A stretch of DNA of 64,000 nt. It comes from Niallia taxi. Lineage in GTDB: Bacteria; Bacillota; Bacilli; Bacillales; Cytobacillaceae. The stretch is from the NCBI RefSeq assembly GCF_004005475.1, contig NZ_RZTZ01000001.1:372001-436000 (forward strand), written 5' to 3'. The position numbers were made by a program, and so were the translations under genes. Numbering within the stretch: the stretch's first letter is position 1; every line of letters starts with the position of its first letter. Under the pieces are notes generated by a model. The model was not told the DNA's origin and made no database searches. It saw nothing but the letters and a program-made list of their open reading frames with translations. Shown here one piece after another: positions 54,968 to 63,357 of the stretch.

Positions 54968-55909
54968 TTATTCAAAAAAGGATTTTTTAAGCTGTGTCAA
55001 ATTTTCTTCCATAACCGTAATATAATCTTCACCAGCTTTTTGCTGTTCATCACTTAGGCCTTCTAATGCATTTAATACCTCTGTGTCTGCACCAAGCTCA
55101 TTTGCGAGTGTTTCAGCCACTTTGCTTGAGGTAAGCTCTTCAAAATAAATCACATTAATTTCATGTTCTTCCGCGAACTTTTTCAGCTCTGCCAATTTAG
55201 CGGCACTTGGCTCTTCATCAGGTGACAACCCTGCTATCGGCACTTGCACAAGTCCATATTCCTTCGCTAAATAAGAAAATGCTGTATGCTGTGTAATAAA
55301 TTCATTGGATGTAATTCCTTTTAGCTCTGTTTTATATTCTTCATCAAGTGCTTTTAATTTTTCAATATACTTGCTGCTCTCTGTTTCATAATATTCTTTA
55401 TTGTCTGGGTCTACCTTTACAAGTGCATCTGTAATTGTTTGCACTTCCTGCTGTGCTAGCACTGGACTTAACCAAACATGAGGATCTGCGTGATGGCTGT
55501 GCTCATGCTCATGCTCTTCTTCTGACTCTTCCGCTTCTTCATCTTCTTCTATTAGCTTAATACCTTTACTTGCCTCCACTACAGCAACATCGCTACTGTC
55601 AATGCTTGCTGTTATATCAGAAACCCATGTTTCCATATCAGCACTGTTATAGACAAATAAATCCGCTTTTTGAATATTGCCGATATCCTTAGGTGTTGGC
55701 TCCCAATCATGTGGTTCAATCGTTGATGGTATTAATAGCTCTACATCAGCCTTATCACCAGCAATGTTCTTTGTGAACTCATACATTGGATAAAAGGTGG
55801 TCATAATCTTCAGCTTGCCATCATCTTCTTTTTCACTTGTATCATTGCTGCACGCCGCTAATATAAGGACAATCATAGAAACTAACAGCAAACCATATCG
55901 CTTCTTCAT
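54968..55909 (-). CDS. znuA: Zinc-binding lipoprotein of the ABC importer
   Basis: A 313-residue cluster A-I (ZnuA/AdcA/TroA) metal-binding lipoprotein with lipobox L-A-A-C. The first ligand is in IEPHDWEPTPKDI, and the His/Glu-rich loop EEEHEHEHSHHADPHVWLSP (about 135-153) is the signature of zinc rather than manganese binders. Further ligands come from FITQHTAFSYLAKEY and IYFEELTSSKVAE. AAGGAG precedes the ATG. It is the first gene of the operon, 45 bases from a Zur box. Confidence 0.94.
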   Translation of the reverse strand: MKKRYGLLLVSMIVLILAACSNDTSEKEDDGKLKIMTTFYPMYEFTKNIAGDKADVELLIPSTIEPHDWEPTPKDIGNIQKADLFVYNSADMETWVSDITASIDSSDVAVVEASKGIKLIEEDEEAEESEEEHEHEHSHHADPHVWLSPVLAQQEVQTITDALVKVDPDNKEYYETESSKYIEKLKALDEEYKTELKGITSNEFITQHTAFSYLAKEYGLVQVPIAGLSPDEEPSAAKLAELKKFAEEHEINVIYFEELTSSKVAETLANELGADTEVLNALEGLSDEQQKAGEDYITVMEENLTQLKKSFFE

Positions 55910-56198
55910 TAATATCTGCTCCTTCTTTCAATCTAGCTTTCATTTATCCCTTTATTTCGTATTGATTACGATTTATAGAAAACAATGAATTTATGATTTT
56001 TATCATTATATAATTATTTTCAAATCAGAACGATTACGATTATTGATTTTAAACTATTTGAGACAATAAATCAATAGTTTTTCAGTAATCTTACTGTTAA
56101 TTATGTTGGAACAGGTCTTCTATCATCATTTCCAGAATAAAAAAACTTTAAACAGCATGTATATCTTTTTTTATTTTGGGTATAAATATAATAAGAAT
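55910..56198. other. Control region of znu and 3' flank of the endopeptidase gene
   Basis: It contains the Zur box (55954-55974), a TATAAT-type box on the minus strand (56005-56010) and a Zur-like half site ATTACGAT at 56033-56040. No gene between 55910 and 56258. Confidence 0.5.
55954..55974. promoter_or_regulatory. Zur box of the znu operon
   Basis: TCGTATTGATTACGA fits the 7-1-7 Zur operator TCGTAATNATTACGA with one mismatch and is flanked by ATT/TTT. Zinc-loaded Zur should repress znu from here. Confidence 0.88.
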
Positions 56199-56243
56199 AA
56201 AAAGCATTACCCAAGTGACACTTCTCACTTGAATAATGCTTTT
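56199..56243 (-). terminator. Terminator of the CwlO-like gene
   Basis: AAAAGCATTA..CAAGTGA / TCACTTG..TAATGCTTTT long stem with a T-rich tail on the minus strand. Confidence 0.88.
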
Positions 56244-56258
56244 ATCATGCAATTCCTA

Positions 56259-57563
56259 TTACAGACGAACTACTCTTCCGTTAAATACACCTTTCCAGTA
56301 GCCGCTTGTCATTGATACAACAGCAACACCTGTTGAGCTTTGAGAACCGATGAATTTTCCGCCACCAACGTAAATTCCAACATGACCGTCTTTTTTGTAA
56401 GTATCAAAGAATACTAGATCTCCAGGTTGAATATCGCTAAAGGAAACTTGTTTACCGTAATTTTTCAATCCATCTGTACTTGCTGGAATGCTGTATCCAG
56501 CTTGAGAATAAGCCCAGCTTACGAAACCAGAGCAGTCAAACAATCCGTTTGCTACATCAGAAGCAGTTCTTCCGCCTCCGAATTTATATGTTGAATTCCC
56601 GATATATTTATAACCAGCTGTGATTGCAGCAGATTTTCCACCTGTAGCTTTTTGTTGACTTGAGCTGCTTGATTTAACAGCAGAAGTGCTTTTCTTTACA
56701 GATGAACTTGAGCTTGATTTTTTACTAGAATCATTCGAAGAAGCAGATTCAGAGTTTGAGTTAGAAGTTGCTTGAGTAGTTGTGCTAATCAAGTTGTTTA
56801 AGTTTTCTTCTTTTTTCTCTTTAATCTGTTTCTTAATTTCTTCTTCTTTAGCAGCTAGTGAGCTGTCTTCTTTTTCAAGCTTTGCTTTTGCTGCTTCATT
56901 CTCTTGTTGTTTTGCTACTAAGTCTGTTTTTGCTTTTTCATTTTCAGCTTGTTTGTCAAGATTTTGCTTTTGCATTTCTTTCAAATCCAATTGCATATCT
57001 GTTAAGCTAGAAAGCTTGTCTTCTACTGAAGTTTGCTTTGTCTCTAAGTCTTTTTTATCTGCTTCGTTGCTTTCAATCAAATCCTTGTCCGCTTCCATGA
57101 TTGTAGCAACAGCTCCTACACGGTCAACAAACTCCTTAAAGCTTGCAGCTCCTAGTAATACATCAATATAATCAACGCTTCCACCGTTCTCTTGGAATGT
57201 GCGTGCACGTTCTTTTAAAATTTCATTACGTTGTTCAATTCTATCTTGCAAATCTTTAATTTCTTTTTTCAAAGAAGCAATTTCTTCTTTAGTAGTTTTG
57301 ATGTCTTCTTCTGTTTGTTTAATTTGCTTTTTATTTTCTTCTACTGCTTTATCAACACGGTTGATTTGTGCGTTTAGGTCAGCTAGTTTTTCTTGAGCTT
57401 CAATTATTTTATATTCAGCATCTGAAATTTTATCTTGTATATCAGTACGCTGGCTTGAAATAGAAGCAGACGTTTCAGCATTTGCATTGATTGCTGGGAT
57501 GCTAAAGCTGCCAAGTCCAAGCAATAGTGTTGTGTTTAAAATAACTAATTTCTTTTTTAACAT
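56259..57563 (-). CDS. CwlO-like DL-endopeptidase (NlpC/P60)
   Basis: A 434-residue secreted peptidoglycan hydrolase: signal peptide (cleavage near ANA-E), a long coiled coil in two parts (about 30-250, the FtsEX-controlled arm in CwlO), a Ser-rich linker and a C-terminal NlpC/P60 domain with Cys in LFDCSGFVSWAYSQ (about 345) and His in KDGHVGIYVGG. CwlO cuts D-Glu-mDAP bonds and allows wall elongation. The frame starts at 57581, but GGGGG is 8 bases before the ATG at 57563. Upstream are a hairpin-headed transcript and a WalR-like site. Confidence 0.9.
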   Translation of the reverse strand: MLKKKLVILNTTLLLGLGSFSIPAINANAETSASISSQRTDIQDKISDAEYKIIEAQEKLADLNAQINRVDKAVEENKKQIKQTEEDIKTTKEEIASLKKEIKDLQDRIEQRNEILKERARTFQENGGSVDYIDVLLGAASFKEFVDRVGAVATIMEADKDLIESNEADKKDLETKQTSVEDKLSSLTDMQLDLKEMQKQNLDKQAENEKAKTDLVAKQQENEAAKAKLEKEDSSLAAKEEEIKKQIKEKKEENLNNLISTTTQATSNSNSESASSNDSSKKSSSSSSVKKSTSAVKSSSSSQQKATGGKSAAITAGYKYIGNSTYKFGGGRTASDVANGLFDCSGFVSWAYSQAGYSIPASTDGLKNYGKQVSFSDIQPGDLVFFDTYKKDGHVGIYVGGGKFIGSQSSTGVAVVSMTSGYWKGVFNGRVVRL

Positions 57564-57631
57564 TTCATTTTCCCCCTGCAATTTTCTAATGTACGTTCTA
57601 TTTATATGTCTATTAATTTATGTAGTTAGTT

Positions 57632-57677
57632 TTGGGGATTTCCCCAACATTATACCAGAATACATGAATTGTTATCA
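57632..57677 (-). promoter_or_regulatory. Promoter and 5' hairpin of the cwlO-like gene
   Basis: TGATAA (57672-57677), 17-base spacer, TATAAT (57649-57654). A TTGGGG / CCCCAA hairpin begins at about +1 and may stabilise the mRNA. Confidence 0.6.
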
Positions 57678-57694
57678 GCCATGTTTTAGCTTTC

Positions 57695-57717
57695 GACGAA
57701 ACTTGTTAACTTTCGTC
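57695..57717. promoter_or_regulatory. Inverted repeat upstream of the cwlO-like promoter
   Basis: GACGAAA-N9-TTTCGTC, 18 bases beyond the -35 box; candidate activator or repressor site. Confidence 0.4.
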
Positions 57718-57764
57718 AACAATTAGTAGTATAGCATCACATTTTGTCATTTAAGTAATAGGAA

Positions 57765-57781
57765 TGTTACAGTTATGTTTC
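57765..57781 (+). promoter_or_regulatory. Candidate WalR box
   Basis: TGTTAC-N5-TGTTTC resembles the WalR consensus TGTWAH-N5-TGTWAH with one mismatch. cwlO is a known WalR target in B. subtilis; here the site is rather far upstream. Confidence 0.4.
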
Positions 57782-58002
57782 AATTTTATTCTAAACTAGC
57801 AATATTGATGAAATTTTGACATATTCTCTAATTTCTTGTCATGGGCAATTTATCCATGATTGAATTCAATCCTAGCAAAAGCATACAATAAGAGTAAGCT
57901 TTTTAATGGACAGTATGCAAGCTATATAGGATTATGTCACATAATTGTAATACACTAAGCTGTTAATAGGCATCTTAATTAGTATAAAGGGCAGGGAAAA
58001 TC

Positions 58003-59124
58003 ATGAAAAACATAAGTATTATAGGCGCTGGTATAATAGGTGCGTCTATCGGTTTTGAGCTTGCAAAAAACGGAGCTCGTGTCACAATTGTAGATAGAGA
58101 GGATTTTGGTCAAGCTACTAAAGCTGCTGCGGGTATAATATGTCCGTGGACTTCTCAGCGCAGAAACAAGCGCTGGTACAAGCTTGCAATGGAAGGTGCA
58201 AAACATTATCCCAGCTTGATTACAGAGCTAAAGGACTTAGGGGAAATGGACACAGGCTATGATAAAGTCGGCGCGATAAGTCCTCATGATAATCCAGAGA
58301 AGTTAGAAGCTATGGTAAAAAGAACTTTGAAACGAAAGGATGAGGCACCTGAGATTGGAGATGTCACCATTCTTTCAGAGCAGGATTCAAAAGCCTTGTT
58401 TCCACCACTTGCAGATGGATACCAATCTGTCCACGTTAGCGGTGCTGCTAGGGTAGATGGCTGGGCTTTGCGAAATTCGCTCCTTTCTGCTGCCAAAAAG
58501 CTTGGTGCAGTAGTTCTCCAAGAAGATTGCAGTTTAATGCTTAAGAACAGCTCTGTTATCGGCATTGAAACAAAGCACCAAAAAATCCATGCAGATGAGG
58601 TCATTATTACTGCTGGTGTTTGGGCGAACGAATTGCTTCGTCCACTTCAGATGACTATTAATCTAAGCTTTCAAAAAGGACAGATTATTCATCTGCAAAT
58701 GCCAGGCATAAACAGTGACCTATGGCCAGTTGTCATGCCGCCACATGATCAATACATTCTTTCTTTAACCGGAAATAGAATCGTAATTGGAGCTACACAT
58801 GAAAATGATGAAGTGCTTGACTATAGACTGACAATGGCTGGCATGAAAGAAATTATGGATAAAGCACTTAAATTCGCCCCAGGTTTGCATAACAGCACAT
58901 TTATTGAAGCAAAAGTCGGCTTTCGACCATTCACTGCAGATTTCCTTCCTATATTCGGAAGATTGCCGGGACATAAAAACGTCATTTTCGCAAACGGCCT
59001 TGGCGCCTCTGGTTTAACAATGGGTCCTTTTCTCGGTCAACAGCTTGCCAAACTCGCTTTAGATAATGAACCTGACATTCATCTGGCCGATTACGCCCTT
59101 GACGAATTTATCTCCAGTAAATAA
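58003..59124 (+). CDS. FAD-dependent DAO-family oxidoreductase (YurR-like)
   Basis: A 373-residue flavoprotein. The FAD site is seen in ISIIGAGIIGASIGFELAKNGARVTIVDRE and KAAAGIICPW; the C-terminal FANGLGASGLTMGPFLGQQLAKLAL closes the FAD fold. The family oxidises glycine, sarcosine or D-amino acids; B. subtilis YurR has the same length and plan. Substrate is unknown; no thiamine genes adjoin, so ThiO is less likely. GGGCAGGGA precedes the ATG. Confidence 0.88.
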   Translation: MKNISIIGAGIIGASIGFELAKNGARVTIVDREDFGQATKAAAGIICPWTSQRRNKRWYKLAMEGAKHYPSLITELKDLGEMDTGYDKVGAISPHDNPEKLEAMVKRTLKRKDEAPEIGDVTILSEQDSKALFPPLADGYQSVHVSGAARVDGWALRNSLLSAAKKLGAVVLQEDCSLMLKNSSVIGIETKHQKIHADEVIITAGVWANELLRPLQMTINLSFQKGQIIHLQMPGINSDLWPVVMPPHDQYILSLTGNRIVIGATHENDEVLDYRLTMAGMKEIMDKALKFAPGLHNSTFIEAKVGFRPFTADFLPIFGRLPGHKNVIFANGLGASGLTMGPFLGQQLAKLALDNEPDIHLADYALDEFISSK

Positions 59125-59126
59125 AA

Positions 59127-59160
59127 AAAAATGCTGATCCGCATGGATCAGCATTTTTTT
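59127..59160. terminator. Terminator shared by the oxidase and glucosaminidase genes
   Basis: AATGCTGATCC / GGATCAGCATT stem with GCAT loop and T run; A-rich on the other side. Confidence 0.92.
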
Positions 59161-62152
59161 ATTTATATTTAGGAATTTCTAGTTTTAGTATATAAGAGTC
59201 TAATAGGCTGTATAAATTATAAATTTGAGTCACCTGCTTGGACGCCCAGCCGATATCCGTCGCATACTGATGCGTTGCTTTACCTGTGCTTTCTGCTGCG
59301 CCTGGATTCCATCTCATCTTATAAAGTGTATCTTGTCCAGCGTTAATATAACCTTGCGCAATAAACTTTGCACCGCCAATGATTGCAGCTTCTGGAGTAA
59401 ACCATCCTGCATTATAGGCGTATTGTGCGCCACTGGAAATAGCACTGCCATCATATGCGCCAATTCCATACATATTATAGACTGTTTTGCCATTTACAGT
59501 TACACCTTTTGCTAACGTTGACGTGCCATTACCAGTTTCAAGTAATGCATGGGAAATCAAATAAACCTCATTAATGCCATACGCATTTGCTGCCGTAATA
59601 AAGGATGAAGCTTTACCAGAAAGTATGCCTTTACCTGCTAATATGCGTTCATTCACTTCCGTATCATTAATATCTGCTTTTGCTGACAGCTTTAGAAACT
59701 GCATAGATTGTACAGTAGTGTTTATAAAATTATCTGGATTTAAATAGTAAGTAGTATCTTCCTTGCTTGCATTAACCCAAGATTGGGTGCTATTTACTTT
59801 ATACCAGTAGTAGCCGTCAGATCCCTTCACTTTTGAAGTTATCGTCAGCACCTGCCCGTTTTGAACAGAATTAACGACACTGTATTCAGTACCTGCACCG
59901 CCTCTTAATCTCCAACCACTGCCTATTATAGTTCCTTTTGTTTGGTCGGAGGATTTAAATGCTACTGCATCCTCTCTTATATAAACATCATAAGCCTTGT
60001 CTGTTTGTGGGTTTGCACCCATTTGAATAGTAGCCATTTCATCTAATGTCATATCGTAATTGACATATGTTTTAACTGTTTCACCTTTGCTGACACCTGG
60101 CGTTTCTGCTTGTTTAGTAGTCAAATAAGCACTGCTGACATAGCCCTCCTGCCCATTAGCAGTAACCTTTGCCCAGCCATTTTCTTCTGAATAAACAGTT
60201 ACCGCTGTTCCAGCTGCTAATTTTGCAACAATTCCAGCTGAAGAAGATGGTGATTTGCGCATATTCAAGCTTGAGCCTTGATCTACATTTACATATTTCA
60301 GTGTACCCTCTGTGCTGCCAGCATTGTCTTCACCTGGATTTGCATTTTCATTAGAATCGGGATTTTCGCTGTCATCCAAGCTGCTTGAAGTTAAATAACT
60401 ACTGCTCACATAGCCTGTCTTACCGCTTGCCGTAATTTTTGTCCAGCCATTGGATTCAGAAATCACAGTAACTGCAGTACCTCTAGCCAGCTTCGTAACA
60501 ACACTGCCGCTTGTGCTTGCACTAGACCTCATATTCAATGTTGAGTTTTTATCTACATTTACATATTTCGTTACTGTTGGTGTTTCTTTTACCGGATCCT
60601 TCGGTGCATCCGTACTGCCGCTTTGTGTGCCTGGTGCAGTAGTTGTTAAATAGCTTGTACTTACATAGCCTGTTTTACCGCTTACTGTAATTTTTGCCCA
60701 GCCATTTGATTCAGATGTTACCGTTACCTTTGTTCCGCTTGACAGCTTTGTGACAACACTGCCGCTTGTGCTTGCACTAGACCTCATATTCAATGTTGAG
60801 TTTTTATCTACATTTACATATTTCGTTACTGTTGGTGTTTCTTTTACCGGATCCTTCGGTGCATCCGTACTGCCGCTTTGTGTGTTTGGGGCAGTAGTTG
60901 TTAAATAGCTTGTACTTACATAGCCTGTTTTACCGCTCACTGTAATTTTTGCCCAGCCATTGGATTCAGATGTTACCGTAACCTTTGTGCCTCTTGACAG
61001 CTTTGTGACAACACTGCCGCTTGTGCTTGCACTAGACCTCATATTTAATGTTGAGTTTTTATCTACATTTACATATTTCGTTACTGTTGGTGTTTCTTTT
61101 ACCGGATCCTTCGGCGCATTCGTACTGCCGCTTTGTGTGCTTGGTGCAGTAGTTGTTAAATAGCTTGTGCTGACATAGCCTGTTTTACCGCTCACTGTAA
61201 TTTTTGCCCAGCCGTTTGATTCAGATGTTACGGTTACCTTTGTGCCTCTTGACAGCTTTGTGACAACACTGCCGCTTGTGCTTGCACTTGCTCTCATGTT
61301 TAATGTCGAGCTTTTATCAACATTTACATATTTGGTTGTTGTTTTCGCCACAGTGCCTGAACTGCTGTTCGAGTTTGTTTTATCTGTAACAGAATTGGTG
61401 GATTTTGTTTTTGATAAGTATTTTGTCGCTACATAGCCTTCTTTTCCATATACCTTTATCTTCGTCCAGCCATTCGAATCACTGTATGCTGTTACCTCAA
61501 CACCTTTTGCAAGCTTCACGATAACAGAGCCGCTGTTCGATGGTTTATTCCGCATATTAAGGCTTGAACCTTGATCAACATTGACATACATTGTCTCTGT
61601 TTTTGTTTCTTTCGTGCTTACCTTTGTTGCAGTGTCTGCCTTTGGTGTGCTTTCCTTCACTGTTGTTACGCTATCAGATAAATATTTAGAAGCTACATAT
61701 CCTTGCTTTCCGTTCACCTTTATTTTAGACCAGCCATTTGAATCAGATAATACCTCTACTTTTGTGTTCGCAGCTATCTTTGTCACAACGGAAGAGGAAG
61801 TATTTGGAGATGTTCTCACATTTAAGGTTGAATTGCTATCAATGGAAACATATTTAACGTATGTATTTGTTTTTTCTGTAAGATAATCTGAGCTGACATA
61901 ACCAGTTTTTCCATCGACTGTTATCTTTGCCCAACCGTTGCTTTCAGACAAAACAGTCACTTCTTTTCCTTTTTTTAAGGTGGTGACAACTCCAGCTTTT
62001 GATGATGCGCTTTTTCTCACATTAAGAGAGGAGTTACTTTCAACATTGACATATTTCACAACAGCAGCATTAGAAGCTGCCTGAGCTTCTTGAATAAGAA
62101 CAGGTGCTGATAACGCTGCGAAAAATACTCCAGGAACAATGACTTTTTTCAT
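59159..62152 (-). CDS. SH3-repeat N-acetylglucosaminidase (LytD-like autolysin)
   Basis: A 997-residue secreted protein. A signal peptide (cleavage near AQA-A) is followed by eight bacterial SH3 domains (YVNVD-x-x-STLNMR ... GYVSTSYL; about 30-690), a divergent SH3-like module (about 710-800) and a C-terminal glucosaminidase domain (about 840-990) with VYLISHALLETGNGTSTLA holding the catalytic Glu, and YNMYGIGAYDG. The SH3 part binds the wall; the C-terminal part cuts GlcNAc-MurNAc bonds. Repeats 4-7 are nearly identical at DNA level with a linker rich in Thr, Ser and Pro. ATG follows GGAGG. No sigma-D promoter is visible. Confidence 0.92.
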   Translation of the reverse strand: MKKVIVPGVFFAALSAPVLIQEAQAASNAAVVKYVNVESNSSLNVRKSASSKAGVVTTLKKGKEVTVLSESNGWAKITVDGKTGYVSSDYLTEKTNTYVKYVSIDSNSTLNVRTSPNTSSSVVTKIAANTKVEVLSDSNGWSKIKVNGKQGYVASKYLSDSVTTVKESTPKADTATKVSTKETKTETMYVNVDQGSSLNMRNKPSNSGSVIVKLAKGVEVTAYSDSNGWTKIKVYGKEGYVATKYLSKTKSTNSVTDKTNSNSSSGTVAKTTTKYVNVDKSSTLNMRASASTSGSVVTKLSRGTKVTVTSESNGWAKITVSGKTGYVSTSYLTTTAPSTQSGSTNAPKDPVKETPTVTKYVNVDKNSTLNMRSSASTSGSVVTKLSRGTKVTVTSESNGWAKITVSGKTGYVSTSYLTTTAPNTQSGSTDAPKDPVKETPTVTKYVNVDKNSTLNMRSSASTSGSVVTKLSSGTKVTVTSESNGWAKITVSGKTGYVSTSYLTTTAPGTQSGSTDAPKDPVKETPTVTKYVNVDKNSTLNMRSSASTSGSVVTKLARGTAVTVISESNGWTKITASGKTGYVSSSYLTSSSLDDSENPDSNENANPGEDNAGSTEGTLKYVNVDQGSSLNMRKSPSSSAGIVAKLAAGTAVTVYSEENGWAKVTANGQEGYVSSAYLTTKQAETPGVSKGETVKTYVNYDMTLDEMATIQMGANPQTDKAYDVYIREDAVAFKSSDQTKGTIIGSGWRLRGGAGTEYSVVNSVQNGQVLTITSKVKGSDGYYWYKVNSTQSWVNASKEDTTYYLNPDNFINTTVQSMQFLKLSAKADINDTEVNERILAGKGILSGKASSFITAANAYGINEVYLISHALLETGNGTSTLAKGVTVNGKTVYNMYGIGAYDGSAISSGAQYAYNAGWFTPEAAIIGGAKFIAQGYINAGQDTLYKMRWNPGAAESTGKATHQYATDIGWASKQVTQIYNLYSLLDSYILKLEIPKYK
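60498..61330 (-). repeat. Tandem 255-bp repeat inside the autolysin gene
   Basis: The anchor ACAACACTGCCGC recurs at 60498, 60753, 61008 and 61263: exactly 255 bases (85 codons) apart. Each unit encodes one SH3 domain plus a T-x-APKDPVKETPTV-type linker. Near identity suggests recent duplication or ongoing homogenisation. Confidence 0.95.
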
Positions 62153-62431
62153 TCCTACGACCTCCTTTTTACTGAAATCATATCAAAATATGATTCTATA
62201 TACCTATTATATATTTTAGTATGTAATTAGTTCTCATTTTCTCACTGTATAGTACCTATATTATTCGTTATACAACTATTCGTATATAATACTATAGTCA
62301 CGTTTTATAATAATATATTAATGCTTTTTATACTAGTCAATCAAGAGTATAAACCTTTCACCAAGATAACCTAAACCATTATTTGACTATAATACACAGA
62401 GAATAATCCTTTAAGTATAAAAAAACACAAA
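62153..62431. other. Control region of the autolysin gene
   Basis: No gene. It contains the GGAGG ribosome site, an inverted repeat AATCATAT-CAAA-ATATGATT (62176-62195) in the leader, and AT-rich DNA with several TATAAT-like boxes. Confidence 0.5.
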
Positions 62432-62461
62432 AAAACAGGGCATAGATACATACCCTGTTTT
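62432..62461 (-). terminator. Terminator of the yitT-like gene
   Basis: AAAACAGGG / CCCTGTTTT stem followed on the minus strand by TTTGTGTTTTTTT. Confidence 0.85.
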
Positions 62462-62511
62462 ACCTAGTTTAAACTACATTATTAAAATTATTGCCCACCA
62501 CTTCATTCATA

Positions 62512-63357
62512 TTATGTACGGTGATGAATGCATTTTTTATCAATTTTATGGATAAACTTTTTTAATTTTATATAATCTTGTCTTTTTAATACAATCGTGA
62601 TAACTTCTTTTTCGTCATTAGAAAATGCACCTATCGCAGAATGCAGTGTTGCACTTTTATGGAGTTGTTCAATAATATAATGCTTAATATGCTCGCATTT
62701 TTCACTTATTATGACAACTTCTTTTGTCATTTGTAGTTGATCACGGAAGTAATCCACGACGACCCCTCTAAGAAAAACACCAAAGCATGCATACAAGCCC
62801 TTTTCCATACCGAAAGCAAATATTGCTGCAAGAGATATGAGACAATCTGCCATCAATACTGCCTTCCCTATTTCAATCGCAAAATACTTATTAATGATCA
62901 TTGCAATCAAGTCCATACCACCAGTAGAAGCATTTTGCTTTAAAACAAGAACGAGTCCTAATCCTGCGATTAATGTACCAACTACTAGCTGTATAAAGAG
63001 GTCATGACTTAACGGAACATAAACAGGATCAAGCCTCCCAAGCATCCATACAAAAAATGTCAGTAAAAAGCTGGCATAAATTGTTTTAAGACCAAACTGA
63101 AACCCTAAAAAGGCAAATCCTAAGAGGAAAAACAATATATTAAGCAAGCCCATTAGCCCACCTAACGGAATAGTAGGAAAATAGGATTGCAAAACAACGC
63201 TCAGTCCCCCAAGACCTCCAGAAGCAAATTGGTTTGGCGCCATAAAGTAATGAATATTAACAGCCATCAGCAATACTCCGATATGAAGCCAAAGATAGCT
63301 TAACGTCTTTTCAAAGCTGATTGTTTTTATTTTTCCCAGTCCACTGAAAGATCCCAT
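62512..63357 (-). CDS. YitT family membrane protein (DUF2179 C-terminus)
   Basis: A 281-residue protein with five or six membrane segments (about 20-200; [19 protein letters not shown] and [21 protein letters not shown] are family blocks). A cytosolic DUF2179 domain of about 70 residues follows ([38 protein letters not shown], in part), with an ACT-like fold. Function is unsettled in Bacillus. The frame opens at 63378; GGAG lies 11 bases before the ATG at 63357. The start overlaps the end of the asparaginase gene by about 31 bases, so they are probably co-transcribed. Confidence 0.88.
   Translation of the reverse strand: MGSFSGLGKIKTISFEKTLSYLWLHIGVLLMAVNIHYFMAPNQFASGGLGGLSVVLQSYFPTIPLGGLMGLLNILFFLLGFAFLGFQFGLKTIYASFLLTFFVWMLGRLDPVYVPLSHDLFIQLVVGTLIAGLGLVLVLKQNASTGGMDLIAMIINKYFAIEIGKAVLMADCLISLAAIFAFGMEKGLYACFGVFLRGVVVDYFRDQLQMTKEVVIISEKCEHIKHYIIEQLHKSATLHSAIGAFSNDEKEVITIVLKRQDYIKLKKFIHKIDKKCIHHRT

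Larger units (their letters stand above)
57564..58002. other. Divergent control region of the cwlO-like and oxidase genes
   Basis: It holds the minus-strand promoter TGATAA-N17-TATAAT (57649-57677), a 5'-end hairpin (57632-57647), an inverted repeat (57695-57717), a WalR-like site (57765-57781) and GGGCAGGGA before the oxidase gene. Confidence 0.5.

Noticed and set aside
57564-57780. Cyclic-di-AMP riboswitch upstream of the CwlO-like gene
   Set aside because: The leader is only about 80 bases from the promoter to the start and has just one short hairpin.
60498-61330. CRISPR-like array
   Set aside because: Units are 255 bases, contiguous and coding, with no short repeat-spacer pattern.
60450-61886. 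Several plus-strand open frames opposite the autolysin gene
   Set aside because: They repeat with the 255-bp unit, lack ribosome sites and are antisense shadows of the SH3 repeats.
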